Source: Pedobacter sp.
GTDB lineage: Bacteria; Bacteroidota; Bacteroidia; Sphingobacteriales; Sphingobacteriaceae
Length of the DNA: 39,353 nt
Assembly: GCA_014378705.1 (NCBI GenBank)
Contig: JACMND010000096.1
Coordinates: 1-39,353, forward strand
Direction: 5' to 3'
The translations under genes and the position numbers were made by a program. Below the pieces are notes generated by a model. That model was not told the origin of the DNA. It was given only the letters and a program-made list of their open reading frames with translations, and did not search any database. Positions 1 through 8,258 of this stretch are shown one piece after another. Every line of letters starts with the position of its first letter. Positions within the stretch are counted from its first letter, which is position 1.

Positions 1-273
1 TATGCGGATCAGCGCTGGCTGATATATGATCTAAAACGTGATTACGGGATTTATTACGACCTCTGCAAAGTTGATGAAGTGACCTTAAGTTTTTCCGGGA
101 AAACAACTGGTACCGCGGAAAACAATATATTATTTCATGAAGATGAAAACCTGTATCAAACACTCTGGAAAGATTATTTTAAGCACGTTAACATCAAAGA
201 ACGGAAAAATAACAAGCTCCATTTGCAGCATGTGCCCAAACGATATTGGAAACATCTTACAGAAAAACTATAA
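1..273 (+). CDS. DUF4130 / TIGR03915-type DNA metabolism protein, C-terminal end only
   Basis: The reading frame is open from the first base of the window, so the gene starts upstream; 90 residues are visible. They begin YADQRWLIYDLKRDYGIYYD and end with an LWKDYFKHVNIKERKN segment followed by HVPKRYWKHLTEK. This is the typical tail of the DUF4130 family, known as the partner of a radical-SAM protein linked to uracil-DNA-glycosylase-like domains and presumed to act in DNA repair or modification. By family precedent the radical-SAM partner should lie just upstream, outside the window. No activity is established for the family as far as I know. An ATG at 79 is internal and not the start. Confidence 0.8.
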   Translation, partial: YADQRWLIYDLKRDYGIYYDLCKVDEVTLSFSGKTTGTAENNILFHEDENLYQTLWKDYFKHVNIKERKNNKLHLQHVPKRYWKHLTEKL

Positions 274-320
274 GCGTATTGACAAACTTTTATCAGGAAA
301 TAACATATTTTAAAAAAGTA

Positions 321-929
321 TTAGTCAGTCATCATTCGAAAAGTAAGATTAATACGCGGCTGAGTAACTTTTTTTGATTTTGGCAAACTGTGCATCCAGT
401 TGCTTTGGGTGGTATCTTTCATAACCAATAGACTACCGTTTTCTAGGATTAAGGATATGCTTTCCTTATTTTTTTTGTGTTTTAAAACAAATTTTCTTTC
501 GGCTCCAAAGCTGAGAGAAGCAATTACTGAATTTTGCACCAGCGATTTTTCATCATCGCTATGCCAGCCCATCCCTTCATCTCCATTGTGATACAGGTTT
601 ACAAGGCAGGAATTAAAATTGGCTTCTGTTTTTTCTTCCACTTCTTTTTTCAGCTCAAGTAATTTGTTTGTCCATGGCAATGCTTCTTTAACAGTATTTG
701 AATATTTGTATGAATATGGTTTATCGCCATACCAAGACACTTTTCTTTTGGTAATGATGCGTCTTCCAAAAAGAACAACCTCGTCATTTCTCCAGGCTAT
801 GCTCGCTGATAAATTCTTAAAGAATGCGTCTGCTGCCAACACAGAAAAAATTCTACCGAAGTAGTTAACTGTTCCATCAAATGGAAGTAAATTTAGATTT
901 TGATTATATAGTTGATTATTGAGATTCAT
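321..929 (-). CDS. AlkB-like 2-oxoglutarate/Fe(II)-dependent dioxygenase
   Basis: The 202-residue protein has the AlkB core. The iron-binding triad is H123 and D125 (WHSDDE) with H180 (NWMHSLPK), and the 2-oxoglutarate-binding arginines R192 and R198 lie in PRINLTFR. The substrate-lid region contains the usual YGDKPYSYKYS segment. Family members repair alkylated bases such as 1-methyladenine and 3-methylcytosine by oxidative demethylation in the cytoplasm. The frame extends upstream to a TTG at 962, but the first ATG (929) gives the usual length for short AlkB homologues and is preferred. Its tail-to-tail position with a DUF4130 gene places two DNA-repair-type genes side by side. The substrate range cannot be read from sequence. 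Confidence 0.88.
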   Translation of the reverse strand: MNLNNQLYNQNLNLLPFDGTVNYFGRIFSVLAADAFFKNLSASIAWRNDEVVLFGRRIITKRKVSWYGDKPYSYKYSNTVKEALPWTNKLLELKKEVEEKTEANFNSCLVNLYHNGDEGMGWHSDDEKSLVQNSVIASLSFGAERKFVLKHKKNKESISLILENGSLLVMKDTTQSNWMHSLPKSKKVTQPRINLTFRMMTD

Positions 930-1045
930 GCTTCGATTAACAAATTTTTTTAGGCACTTCAATAAAATACACTTAACATCAAAACTTGTTTAAAGATTTG
1001 GCTAACCTCTTAAGTTAAAGGGGCAGCAGAGTGTTGAGCAATTGT

Positions 1046-1978
1046 TTAATTTCTATAAAGCTTATCTCTAATTTCTTTCCAGGTAATTACTTTAATATTT
1101 TGTTCTTTAATAAGATCGCGACATTTTTCACTGGTAAAAAAATCAAAATCGGCCTGTCGCCATGCTGCTCCATATTCCGGATGATCAACTGTTACGGCCT
1201 GCATTTCGGCGTTATCGTAAGCCGCGTGAAGTAAAATGCAGCTCAACCCGGGTTGCAATGATTTGAGAACACCGGTATAAAAATTATCCATGCCGTTATT
1301 AAAATCTTTGGGTTCTGCCATAAATATTTTATCAACTTCCACCTCTTTTTCACTAATATATTTACTTAAATCAATGTTGAACGCTGCTTTAAATCCATCT
1401 CTGTTTAACATTACAGGAATTTTATAATCCCTGCCCATTTTAATAATAATCTGAAGGTATTCAGGGCTGGCGTAAAGACTTCCCATGTGAGAATCTAAGT
1501 GAGTTGGGTCGATGCCAAATTGTTTGGCTCTTTCTATCTGTGCCCTTATTTCTTTTTCAACTTCTTCTACACGACCAAACTTGTGTAAACTGTCTACGGC
1601 GCTATAAAAATAACCGTTTTTATTAACCAGACTAACGGCCTGGTTAACTGGTGTTACGGTTCCCCATTTATAATTTTTCCATTCGCTGGTTAAGGTAAGG
1701 TGTAAGCCAAAATCTGCGTTCGGATGAGTTTTTGCATACGCAGCAACATCGCCCATCCAGGGGCAAGGCATCATGATACTTCCGGAACTTACACTGCCTT
1801 TTTCCATCGCAAAAAAAGTGGCTGCGTTTTCTGATTGCGAAACGCCCATGTCATCGGCATGAATAATTACCAGTTTGGTTTTTTTTGAATATCCCAAACG
1901 TTCCTGAATTGTTTTTTGTTGAGCGCTGGCGGTTATTAAAATCGTTAAGCAATAAAATATCGCGAGTAATTTTTTCAT
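1046..1978 (-). CDS. Secreted ChbG/YdjC-family carbohydrate deacetylase
   Basis: This 310-residue protein has a signal peptide (residues 1-19, cleavage probably at ASA-QQ), so it is exported. The YdjC fold metal site is visible: HADD at residues 40-43, GLHLTL with H93, and HLDSHMG with H159 and H163. ChbG-type enzymes remove an acetyl group from N-acetylglucosamine oligosaccharides or related glycans using a divalent metal. The E. coli enzyme acts on chitooligosaccharides in the cytoplasm, whereas this one carries an export signal, so its substrate may be a periplasmic or dietary glycan. It is transcribed alone, with no sugar transporter or glycosidase beside it. Confidence 0.85.
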   Translation of the reverse strand: MKKLLAIFYCLTILITASAQQKTIQERLGYSKKTKLVIIHADDMGVSQSENAATFFAMEKGSVSSGSIMMPCPWMGDVAAYAKTHPNADFGLHLTLTSEWKNYKWGTVTPVNQAVSLVNKNGYFYSAVDSLHKFGRVEEVEKEIRAQIERAKQFGIDPTHLDSHMGSLYASPEYLQIIIKMGRDYKIPVMLNRDGFKAAFNIDLSKYISEKEVEVDKIFMAEPKDFNNGMDNFYTGVLKSLQPGLSCILLHAAYDNAEMQAVTVDHPEYGAAWRQADFDFFTSEKCRDLIKEQNIKVITWKEIRDKLYRN

Positions 1979-2085
1979 AAAGCTTTTAAAGTTGTGAGTT
2001 AACTAAATCTTCGAAAATTATAAAAATTATATCATTTAACTAACAGGTTACTTTACCAAAAGTGCCGCAGTTTAAATTTTAAGGT

Positions 2086-2439
2086 TTATTGTTTGCGGAT
2101 TAGCAGTATTTCATCATTCTCAATAGGAAGATACCCGGTTTCATAACAGAAAAAATAAGTTTTGCCGGTTTGGGTTTTGTAAATATTGGTGTAATAATCA
2201 AAGTTAAAACCTTTATTAAGCAATATTTTGCGGCTGACTTTTATTTTGCCTGCCGGATTTAAAGCGTCCATAATCCTTCGGTTTTTTTTTAAAATAGAAT
2301 TAACCTCTCGCATAAACAATGTGTTTTCACTCTGCTGACGGTTATTAAAATTACTACGGCATTGATCATCACAAAATTTTTTATCAGAGCGGCCTCTCAA
2401 TTCTTTATCACAGTCAAGACATTGTTTAGATACTATCAT
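2086..2439 (-). CDS. Small zinc-ribbon protein of unknown function
   Basis: The 117-residue protein opens with a probable zinc-binding knuckle, C7-x2-C10-x12-C23-x3-C27 (CLDCDKEL then KKFCDDQCR). A basic stretch with KKNRR follows (about residues 52-56), and then a hydrophobic, tyrosine-rich C-terminal half that looks like a small beta domain (about residues 78-110). The FCDDQCRSNF segment resembles the zinc ribbons that sit at the start of several Bacteroidota proteins of unknown role. There is no enzyme motif and no signal peptide, so it is probably cytoplasmic and may bind nucleic acid. It is divergent from the ssb gene at 2622, with a 182-bp gap between the two starts. Confidence 0.7.
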   Translation of the reverse strand: MIVSKQCLDCDKELRGRSDKKFCDDQCRSNFNNRQQSENTLFMREVNSILKKNRRIMDALNPAGKIKVSRKILLNKGFNFDYYTNIYKTQTGKTYFFCYETGYLPIENDEILLIRKQ

Positions 2440-2621
2440 GTGTTTAAGATCATAACCGAGCTACGTGAATTAATTTAAATATAGCATATCCGTTTGTAAT
2501 CGTTTATAATCGTTTACTTCTGGTTAGCATCCGGTTAATTATAGTAGACCATTGCATCTTTGTTCTGTCAATAGCAAGGAGCTGTTGTTCGTTAAACAAA
2601 CAAAAACTTAATTTTAAGATC

Positions 2622-2963
2622 ATGAGTAATTTAAGAAACAGTGTTCGTCTGGTAGGATTTTTAGGCAGCGAGCCTGAAGTGAAAGTTGTAGCCAACAAAA
2701 AAATGGCAAGGGTTTCCATTGCAATAAATGAGTATCACAAAAACGAAAAGGGAGAAAAAGTCGAAGAAACCCAATGGCACAATTTAGTGATGTGGGATAA
2801 AACCGCCATTCTTGCCGAAAATTTTCTCCATAAGGGCAGTGAGATCAGTATTGAAGGAAAACTAAAAGCCGGAAGTTATACCGACAAACAAGGCGTAGTA
2901 AAATACTTTACAGAAATAATTGTTAACGAGGTTATGTTTATGGGATCAAAAAAGGAAAAATAA
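2622..2963 (+). CDS. ssb: Short single-stranded DNA-binding protein
   Basis: The 113 residues form one OB-fold of the bacterial SSB family. It begins with MSNLRNSVRLVGFLGSEPEV, contains the WHNLVMWDKTAILAENFLHKG core strand and helix, and ends with a KQGVVKYFTEIIVNEVMF strand. It binds single-stranded DNA, normally as a tetramer. The protein stops at GSKKEK straight after the OB-fold. It lacks the flexible linker and the acidic DDxPF tip through which canonical SSB recruits repair and replication partners, so it is likely a secondary SSB rather than the main replication protein. Bacteroidota often carry several SSB paralogues. Confidence 0.92.
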   Translation: MSNLRNSVRLVGFLGSEPEVKVVANKKMARVSIAINEYHKNEKGEKVEETQWHNLVMWDKTAILAENFLHKGSEISIEGKLKAGSYTDKQGVVKYFTEIIVNEVMFMGSKKEK

Positions 2964-2983
2964 TTTGTTGGAATTTTAGTAGA

Positions 2984-3019
2984 TAAGGTGAAGATCAAAT
3001 CAAACAGATCTTTTCCTTA
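2984..3019. terminator. Hairpin between the convergent ssb and lipoprotein genes
   Basis: Arms 2984-2996 and 3007-3019 pair at 11 of 13 positions around a 10-nt loop. It lies between two convergent genes and could stop transcription from both sides. There is no clean T-run on either side, so the call is tentative. Confidence 0.4.
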
Positions 3020-3043
3020 TTTCTGTAAGTTTCGTTGTAAAAT

Positions 3044-3550
3044 CTAATTGAAGTTTTCAAAACTTTTCCGGGTAAAAACTCCGGGCATGGCATGGTTTCC
3101 CTGTGTAAATCTAAATTCAATTGCGTTTATTCCGGGGACTTCAGTTAACGAGTACGTGGCCTCCGCAAGGTAAGACCTTGCCCCAGTTGAACCCATTTCG
3201 TTAGTCAGATAGGAAGCATTACTGATTTTTACAACCGAGGTATTTTTTACACGGGTTACAGCCTCTAATTTAATTTCAGGATATTTTAAATTAAGTGCGT
3301 CAATTAAATCCTGTTCATTCAAATTTTTCGGGTTACCTGTTGGGTTTTTCTTTATTTCCAAAAGCTGGGTACTGTCATTATAAAGGGCTATCCAGGGAAC
3401 ATCCAGTGTTTTGCTTGAATTTTTTACAGAGGGTGAGACCTCAACTTTAGCATTCTTTTTTATGGTTGATTTCTGTTCAACGGGCTTGTCTGTCTGGCAG
3501 GCAGATAATAGTATCAGGAATAGGAGTACAAAGAAATTATTTTTGTTCAT
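3044..3550 (-). CDS. Lipoprotein of unknown function
   Basis: This 168-residue protein starts with a lipoprotein signal (MNKNNFFVLLFLILLSAC, lipidated Cys18), so it is anchored to a membrane facing the periplasm. A lysine/serine-rich linker follows to about residue 50, then a compact domain with no family I recognise. The reading frame also has a GTG three bases upstream (3553), but the ATG gives the cleaner signal peptide. It begins immediately after the stop codon of the SDR gene, so it is almost certainly the third gene of a hydroxylase-SDR-lipoprotein transcript. What a lipoprotein contributes there is unknown. Confidence 0.75.
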   Translation of the reverse strand: MNKNNFFVLLFLILLSACQTDKPVEQKSTIKKNAKVEVSPSVKNSSKTLDVPWIALYNDSTQLLEIKKNPTGNPKNLNEQDLIDALNLKYPEIKLEAVTRVKNTSVVKISNASYLTNEMGSTGARSYLAEATYSLTEVPGINAIEFRFTQGNHAMPGVFTRKSFENFN

Positions 3551-3553
3551 CAC

Positions 3554-4258
3554 TTAGGGGTTAATTACCGCTACAGGTATAACTTTTCCGTTAAAGAATT
3601 TATGGCCTGTCAGGGCGAAATCAGCTATATATTTCCCCATTTCATAAGCCAAAACAGGTGATTCATAGTCCGGAAAAGCTTTTTCAAGCATTTCGGTTTG
3701 CGCAGATCCCAAAGCAAGGCAGTTAACTTTGATCTGGCGTTCCTCAAACTCAAACGCTAAACATTCAGTTAAGGTGTGCAATGCTGCCTTACTAGCAGAG
3801 TATGCCGCCAGACCCGGGAATTTTAAACTTCCTTGAAAACCTCCCATACTTCCAATATTTAAAATGTGTGTTTTAGGTTTCATTAAAGGCAATAAATTCT
3901 GGATCATTTTTACATGGCCAAGCAAATTATTTTGAAGCATTTCGGCAAAGTCAAGTTGTGCGAGTTCTTCAAAAGGCTTTTTAATAAGCGAACCTGCGTT
4001 ATTAATTAAAATATCTACAGATCCTAATCTGGCTTGAACAAATGGAATTAAACCCGTGATATAATCATCATGTACAATATCAAATTTAACAGGGTAGAGG
4101 TTGCAATCAGGGTTCAGGCTGGAGGCAATGTCTAAAAGCCGTTGTAATTTATCTTCAGAGCGTGCTAAAGCAACGACAAAATTATCGTTTGATTGAATTA
4201 ATTCTAAAACCGCTTCAAAACCAACGCCGCTGCTCGCACCGGTTATAACAATATTCAT
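3554..4258 (-). CDS. Short-chain dehydrogenase/reductase coupled to the aromatic hydroxylase
   Basis: A classical SDR of 234 residues. The Rossmann glycine motif TGASSGVG is at 6-13, NNAG at 86-89, the catalytic serine is probably S137 (NIGSMGG), and the Y153-x3-K157 pair is in YSASK. It should be a cytoplasmic NAD(P)H-dependent oxidoreductase. Its ATG overlaps the TGA stop of the hydroxylase gene by 4 bases (ATGA), implying translational coupling. Aromatic amino acid hydroxylases need a tetrahydropterin to be regenerated, and the animal quinonoid dihydropteridine reductase is itself an SDR. A pterin-recycling role is therefore an attractive inference, but the sequence alone does not prove it. 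Confidence 0.88.
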   Translation of the reverse strand: MNIVITGASSGVGFEAVLELIQSNDNFVVALARSEDKLQRLLDIASSLNPDCNLYPVKFDIVHDDYITGLIPFVQARLGSVDILINNAGSLIKKPFEELAQLDFAEMLQNNLLGHVKMIQNLLPLMKPKTHILNIGSMGGFQGSLKFPGLAAYSASKAALHTLTECLAFEFEERQIKVNCLALGSAQTEMLEKAFPDYESPVLAYEMGKYIADFALTGHKFFNGKVIPVAVINP

Positions 4259-6039
4259 ACACTTAAATTTTGCTGTTTGACAGGATTTTTAATTAAGTAA
4301 AAGCCATCATTAATTAGTTTGGTATATTCTGGTTCGGTGGCTGCCTTCATTTCTAAAAAAATTCTGATTTCGTTTTCAAGTTCAGGCATAATCGCTTCAT
4401 GGTGTATTGTTTCCAGAATTTCCATTGAACAAAGCCAGTCGGTACTAAAATTTTCTTTAAGCTCTTTCCAAACCTCTTTTAAAGTAGAGAACTTATTTTG
4501 ATTCTCCCGAATCTCTCTTACAGTCTGGTATAACTTATGAAATTGTTGTGTTTTATGATCATAAACCAACTCCCGAACAGTTGGTGTATTTGAAATGAGT
4601 GAAATTTCTTCAAAAGCATCTTTATCAGCAGCCCCGCAAAATACAGAGATAATTTTTTCACCTAAAGCCATGTCATAAGTTCCCCATGATGGTTCAAAAA
4701 AGATTTGTCCGGTTTCATCCTTTACCGTGCAATCTTTAAAGCTGATTAAAAGTGTTTTACCATTTTTACGGGTCGTTCCTGTAACCGTCCCTGAAACTGT
4801 AAATCCGCTTTCAAATACTAAATTTGCACTTTTCCCTTCTGTTAAACTAAGATCAGAAAGTTCTTTGTCAGACAGGTTTTCAAGAGGTTTTGTTAGTCCT
4901 TTTAATTTTCCTACCGGGGATGAAAAACCATCTGAATGAGTATGTTTGCCATGGTTAGGTAATTCCTTATCATCAAAAGCCAGAGCTGTGTTAGAGGAGG
5001 ATTTAATAAAATTTACCTCGTTGTTAATTCCTATACCAACATCCGTAAAAACACCGCTTATTTGTAAACCTGAACTATAAACTGCAGTACAAATATTTTT
5101 GCATTCTACGGCTTTTAATAAACCTTCCATTCCTCCAACCCTGTATGCCATTGTATTTGCAAATTCTTCCAATACGTCAATCAAGTTTTGAAAGTTATGT
5201 GTAACAAAAAGTTGAGGCTGTGTTTGAGTAATATCAAACGGGTAGTTTACAGCATCTTTTGTGTAAGGAAGTTTTTTAATATCAGGGCTCATAAAGCCGG
5301 CACTTTCACCGATTGAAGAAAGCAATCCGGCACCATAAATTTTAGGGTTTTCCAACGAGCCAATCAGGCCGTATTCAACAGTCCACCAATGTAAGCGGCT
5401 TAATAAGGCCATTTCTGAAGGTTCGCCTAAATTGCTCTGGCAGAAATCAACTTTCTTTTTGGCTTTATTTATTTCTACAATATCTGCATCGGGCATTTCT
5501 TTTAAAATAGAAAGATGGCGAATGGCTTCATATAACTCAAAATCTCTGGAGGAGAATACGGCTTTAGCACCGATAGAGCCAAAATAACTGAGGTATTGAT
5601 GGTAATCCGTATCGGCAATAATAGGAGCGTGGCCTGCAGATTCATGAATGATATCCGGGGCTGGCGTATATTCAATATGATTAATCTGACGAATATCTGC
5701 AGCAATAACTAAAACTCTGTAAGCCTGATATTCCATAAAAGCTGCCGGAGGGATAAAGCCATCAACAGTTACCGCACCCCAGCCAATTTTAGCTAAAGCA
5801 TGATTCATATCTTTTAAATCAGGAATACGTTCAATAGTTAAACCAGCAGCTTCAAGCCCGGGGATGTAAGGGTAATAGGCTACATCTTTTAAATAACTAT
5901 AATTCTGGCGCATCACATATCGCCATACCGCATGATCTACGGGCGTGTATTGATCATAGTGCTGCTCAACAATAAATTGTTTAAGGTGCCTGGGTAATTT
6001 GGCAACTTGCGGATTGTTAAAATTGTTAAAACAGTTCAT
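4255..6039 (-). CDS. Aromatic amino acid hydroxylase (phenylalanine 4-monooxygenase type) with long C-terminal extension
   Basis: The 594-residue protein has its catalytic domain in the first 300 residues. The iron ligands are H132 and H137 in PDIIHESAGHAP and E222 in HWWTVEYGLIG, matching the two-His-one-Glu site of pterin-dependent hydroxylases. The family uses O2 and tetrahydropterin to hydroxylate phenylalanine to tyrosine, or sometimes tryptophan. The family's bacterial short forms are around 260-300 residues. Here about 290 extra residues follow, including a central beta-rich part and a helical acidic tail, with no recognised domain. The N-terminal ACT regulatory domain of animal enzymes is absent. 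It is the first gene of a tight operon with an SDR and a lipoprotein. Confidence 0.9.
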   Translation of the reverse strand: MNCFNNFNNPQVAKLPRHLKQFIVEQHYDQYTPVDHAVWRYVMRQNYSYLKDVAYYPYIPGLEAAGLTIERIPDLKDMNHALAKIGWGAVTVDGFIPPAAFMEYQAYRVLVIAADIRQINHIEYTPAPDIIHESAGHAPIIADTDYHQYLSYFGSIGAKAVFSSRDFELYEAIRHLSILKEMPDADIVEINKAKKKVDFCQSNLGEPSEMALLSRLHWWTVEYGLIGSLENPKIYGAGLLSSIGESAGFMSPDIKKLPYTKDAVNYPFDITQTQPQLFVTHNFQNLIDVLEEFANTMAYRVGGMEGLLKAVECKNICTAVYSSGLQISGVFTDVGIGINNEVNFIKSSSNTALAFDDKELPNHGKHTHSDGFSSPVGKLKGLTKPLENLSDKELSDLSLTEGKSANLVFESGFTVSGTVTGTTRKNGKTLLISFKDCTVKDETGQIFFEPSWGTYDMALGEKIISVFCGAADKDAFEEISLISNTPTVRELVYDHKTQQFHKLYQTVREIRENQNKFSTLKEVWKELKENFSTDWLCSMEILETIHHEAIMPELENEIRIFLEMKAATEPEYTKLINDGFYLIKNPVKQQNLSV

Positions 6040-6126
6040 TTGATATGGTTGGTTGTGAGTTGAACACAGGCATAAAATTAATAAACTTTTATCCTCTTTG
6101 TTTTCAATTAGTGAAAAGTGATGATC

Positions 6127-7047
6127 CTAAGGGTTCAATTCCGAAAGATCAGGGACTTCTTTCAGGTTTCCCTGATCGCCGCCTGTATCTTCTAGTGATT
6201 TCGGATTTATAACAAAATACATTCCTGAAAGAGAAACCAGGGCAGATGTGCAATAAAAAAGAAGGCTGATGGTGACACCTATATGTTCGTTGATTTTAAA
6301 TACGTCGGCACCGTATAAAAAAACCATTTCCCGTGCACCTAAACCTCCCATGGTAAACGGTATAACGGCCACCAGCGATGAAACCAAAAATATAAAAAGA
6401 TAGGGCGAAATCTTCCCATCAAAATGAAGTGCGAATAAAAGGAAGATCACGCAAATTACCTGCATGGATTGAACCAAGATAGCTTTTAAATGAGTAGATA
6501 TAAAATAATGGCTATACTCTATCAAATACCGTTTCATGAAAAAATAATAGGCTATACTGGCTATTATTACTACCAGTATGGGAATCCAATTGGGAATACC
6601 AAATTGAGGGATAAAAATAATAAGAGCCGATATAATAAGTCCCAGAGCCCAGAAACCACTTAAGCGGTCAAAAAAAATAGCTTTAAATAATTTCCCCGCT
6701 TTAATTTCCATACGCTTTCGCAGATAAAAAATTTTATAACCATCTCCGCCGATTCCACCCGGCAAAAACAAATTATAAAACATTCCCAACAGATAGATTT
6801 TAAAGTTAAAGATGTTTGAAATATTAAGACCAATTCCTTTAAAAAATGAATTTAATCTTGAGGCGGTTATTAAAGTGGAAATTAAAAAAGCAAGTAGCGC
6901 AAAAAAAAGATAAAGCGGGTTTGCTGTTGAGATGGCGTTTTTAAGTTCATTCAAATCAATTTTCCTGAAAACTAGATACAGTGATACTCCGCTTATTGCT
7001 ATTTTTAAAATGAGCTTAACAATGCTCCATAATCTTTTTTTATCCAT
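6127..7047 (-). CDS. Lysylphosphatidylglycerol synthase-like (UPF0104) flippase-domain membrane protein
   Basis: The 306 residues form about seven or eight hydrophobic segments from residue 7 to 285 and contain the family signature GGLGAREMVFLYG near residue 235, with FLPGGIGGDGYKIFYL near residue 115. This is the integral-membrane flippase domain found in MprF-type proteins, without the aminoacyl-lipid synthase domain. Stand-alone members are thought to move or handle lipids or lipid-linked sugars in the inner membrane, with substrates mostly undefined. It lies 88 bases upstream of the hydroxylase gene on the same strand, and a shared transcript is possible but not evident. Confidence 0.85.
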   Translation of the reverse strand: MDKKRLWSIVKLILKIAISGVSLYLVFRKIDLNELKNAISTANPLYLFFALLAFLISTLITASRLNSFFKGIGLNISNIFNFKIYLLGMFYNLFLPGGIGGDGYKIFYLRKRMEIKAGKLFKAIFFDRLSGFWALGLIISALIIFIPQFGIPNWIPILVVIIASIAYYFFMKRYLIEYSHYFISTHLKAILVQSMQVICVIFLLFALHFDGKISPYLFIFLVSSLVAVIPFTMGGLGAREMVFLYGADVFKINEHIGVTISLLFYCTSALVSLSGMYFVINPKSLEDTGGDQGNLKEVPDLSELNP

Positions 7048-7192
7048 TAAAATAAATCGTAACTTTTTGTTTTGACTTAAAAAGCTCTATTCTTTAGGCC
7101 GCCAAATTACCAAATTTAATAAGTAAATATTATTTAACATGTAATAGAAGACAGATGTATTGTTTCGTGAGTTTCTGTAAACCTTATAAACC

Positions 7193-7226
7193 AAAAGAGA
7201 GATTTGCTTTGGCAAATCTCTCTTTA
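7193..7226 (-). terminator. Rho-independent terminator after the L,D-transpeptidase gene
   Basis: Arms of about 14 nt (7194-7207 and 7212-7225) pair almost perfectly around a TTTG loop, just after the stop codon of the minus-strand transpeptidase gene. The minus strand ends the hairpin with a short T-rich stretch. Confidence 0.75.
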
Positions 7227-7242
7227 TTCAGATTTAAGTTAT

Positions 7243-8052
7243 TTATAAAACGGCTGCGTTGACATTAGCAGCTAGGAAGTTAATCATCGCAACTTCCTTA
7301 TTATTGTACTGAGAGATATAATCTTTTTGAGGTCCGGCAATAAACAAACAGGTTTTATCTTTTACTTTTTTAATTATCTGGCTTGTAATTTCCAGAGGTA
7401 AAGCCGGGCAACCATGGCTTCTTCCTAAACGACCATGTTGGTTAATAAATTCCTGACTTACGTATTCAGCACCATGCAATACCACCGAACGGCCTTTGGC
7501 ATTTGAATTAAAACCTTTGTCCATACCATCCAACTTCATTGATAGCCCGTGCTTTCCAAAGTAAGTATCACTGGTTACATAAAAACCAAGACTACTTTGA
7601 TGGGAATTTTCAAGGTTTGAAAATTTATCGGCCATGTCTCCACCACTTCCCTGGCCATGAGCCACTAAAGTGTGATAAAGTAATTTTTGGGAAGCAAGGT
7701 CAATAATCCAAAGTCGTTTTTGGGAACTACTTTTATTTAAATCAACAATAGTCAGCAATTGTTTATTTGAAAGAAGGTTGGCACTTTTTAAATTTAAATA
7801 ACCAATTACCGCTGTTTTAAATACATCGTAATTCAAATCTGTATTTTTTGTATTTAAAGTTACATACACTTGTTTGATGTAACTTTCAAACTGCTGATCT
7901 GTGCTAGCTGAATTAGTTTTCTCATTAATAAAGGTTGATTTTATACTTTGATTGGCGGTAGTAAAATTCTGATTAATGTTACTCCAGCTAATAACCGTAA
8001 AGGCAAATAAGATAGATAAAAGAGTAAAATTTCTAACGGCTTTTTTTTGCAT
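7243..8052 (-). CDS. YkuD_2-type murein L,D-transpeptidase
   Basis: The 269-residue exported protein begins MQKKAVRNFTLLSILFAFTV, a signal peptide or N-terminal membrane anchor. The catalytic motif is H193 (VVLHGAEYV) followed by GRSHGCPALP with H213 and the nucleophile C215. Preceding strands contain LWIIDLASQKLLYHTLVAHG. This PF13645-like branch of L,D-transpeptidases acts on peptidoglycan in the periplasm, forming or exchanging 3-3 crosslinks or lipoprotein links. The frame runs upstream to a TTG at 8130, but those bases are the end of a perfect -7 promoter element, so the ATG at 8052 is the start and leaves a leader of roughly 70 nt. Confidence 0.9.
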   Translation of the reverse strand: MQKKAVRNFTLLSILFAFTVISWSNINQNFTTANQSIKSTFINEKTNSASTDQQFESYIKQVYVTLNTKNTDLNYDVFKTAVIGYLNLKSANLLSNKQLLTIVDLNKSSSQKRLWIIDLASQKLLYHTLVAHGQGSGGDMADKFSNLENSHQSSLGFYVTSDTYFGKHGLSMKLDGMDKGFNSNAKGRSVVLHGAEYVSQEFINQHGRLGRSHGCPALPLEITSQIIKKVKDKTCLFIAGPQKDYISQYNNKEVAMINFLAANVNAAVL

Positions 8053-8127
8053 ATAGTAAGAATTAATTCTATTACTTTTTCTTAATATGTGATTAATTGA
8101 TGTCTGTTTTAAGTTAAACTTTACTTG

Positions 8128-8155
8128 CAAAAGTACGGTATTGTATGGGTAACAA
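8128..8155 (-). promoter_or_regulatory. Promoter of the L,D-transpeptidase gene
   Basis: Read on the minus strand there is a TTG (-33) at 8155-8153, a 17-bp spacer, and TACTTTTG (-7) at 8135-8128. This is a full match to the Bacteroidota vegetative consensus. Transcription should begin near 8122. Confidence 0.75.
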
Positions 8156-8258
8156 TGTCATGTTTAAGTTTAAAAAGTCTGTCTGCATCTGTTCATTCAT
8201 CATAATTGATTTAAGGGTAACGCCAGAAATATGTTAAAAATTACAAACTGGTAAAAAT

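Noticed and set aside
400-864. Plus-strand open frames opposite the AlkB-like gene
   Set aside because: They are low-complexity Ser/Phe-rich shadows; the minus strand has the full AlkB motif set.
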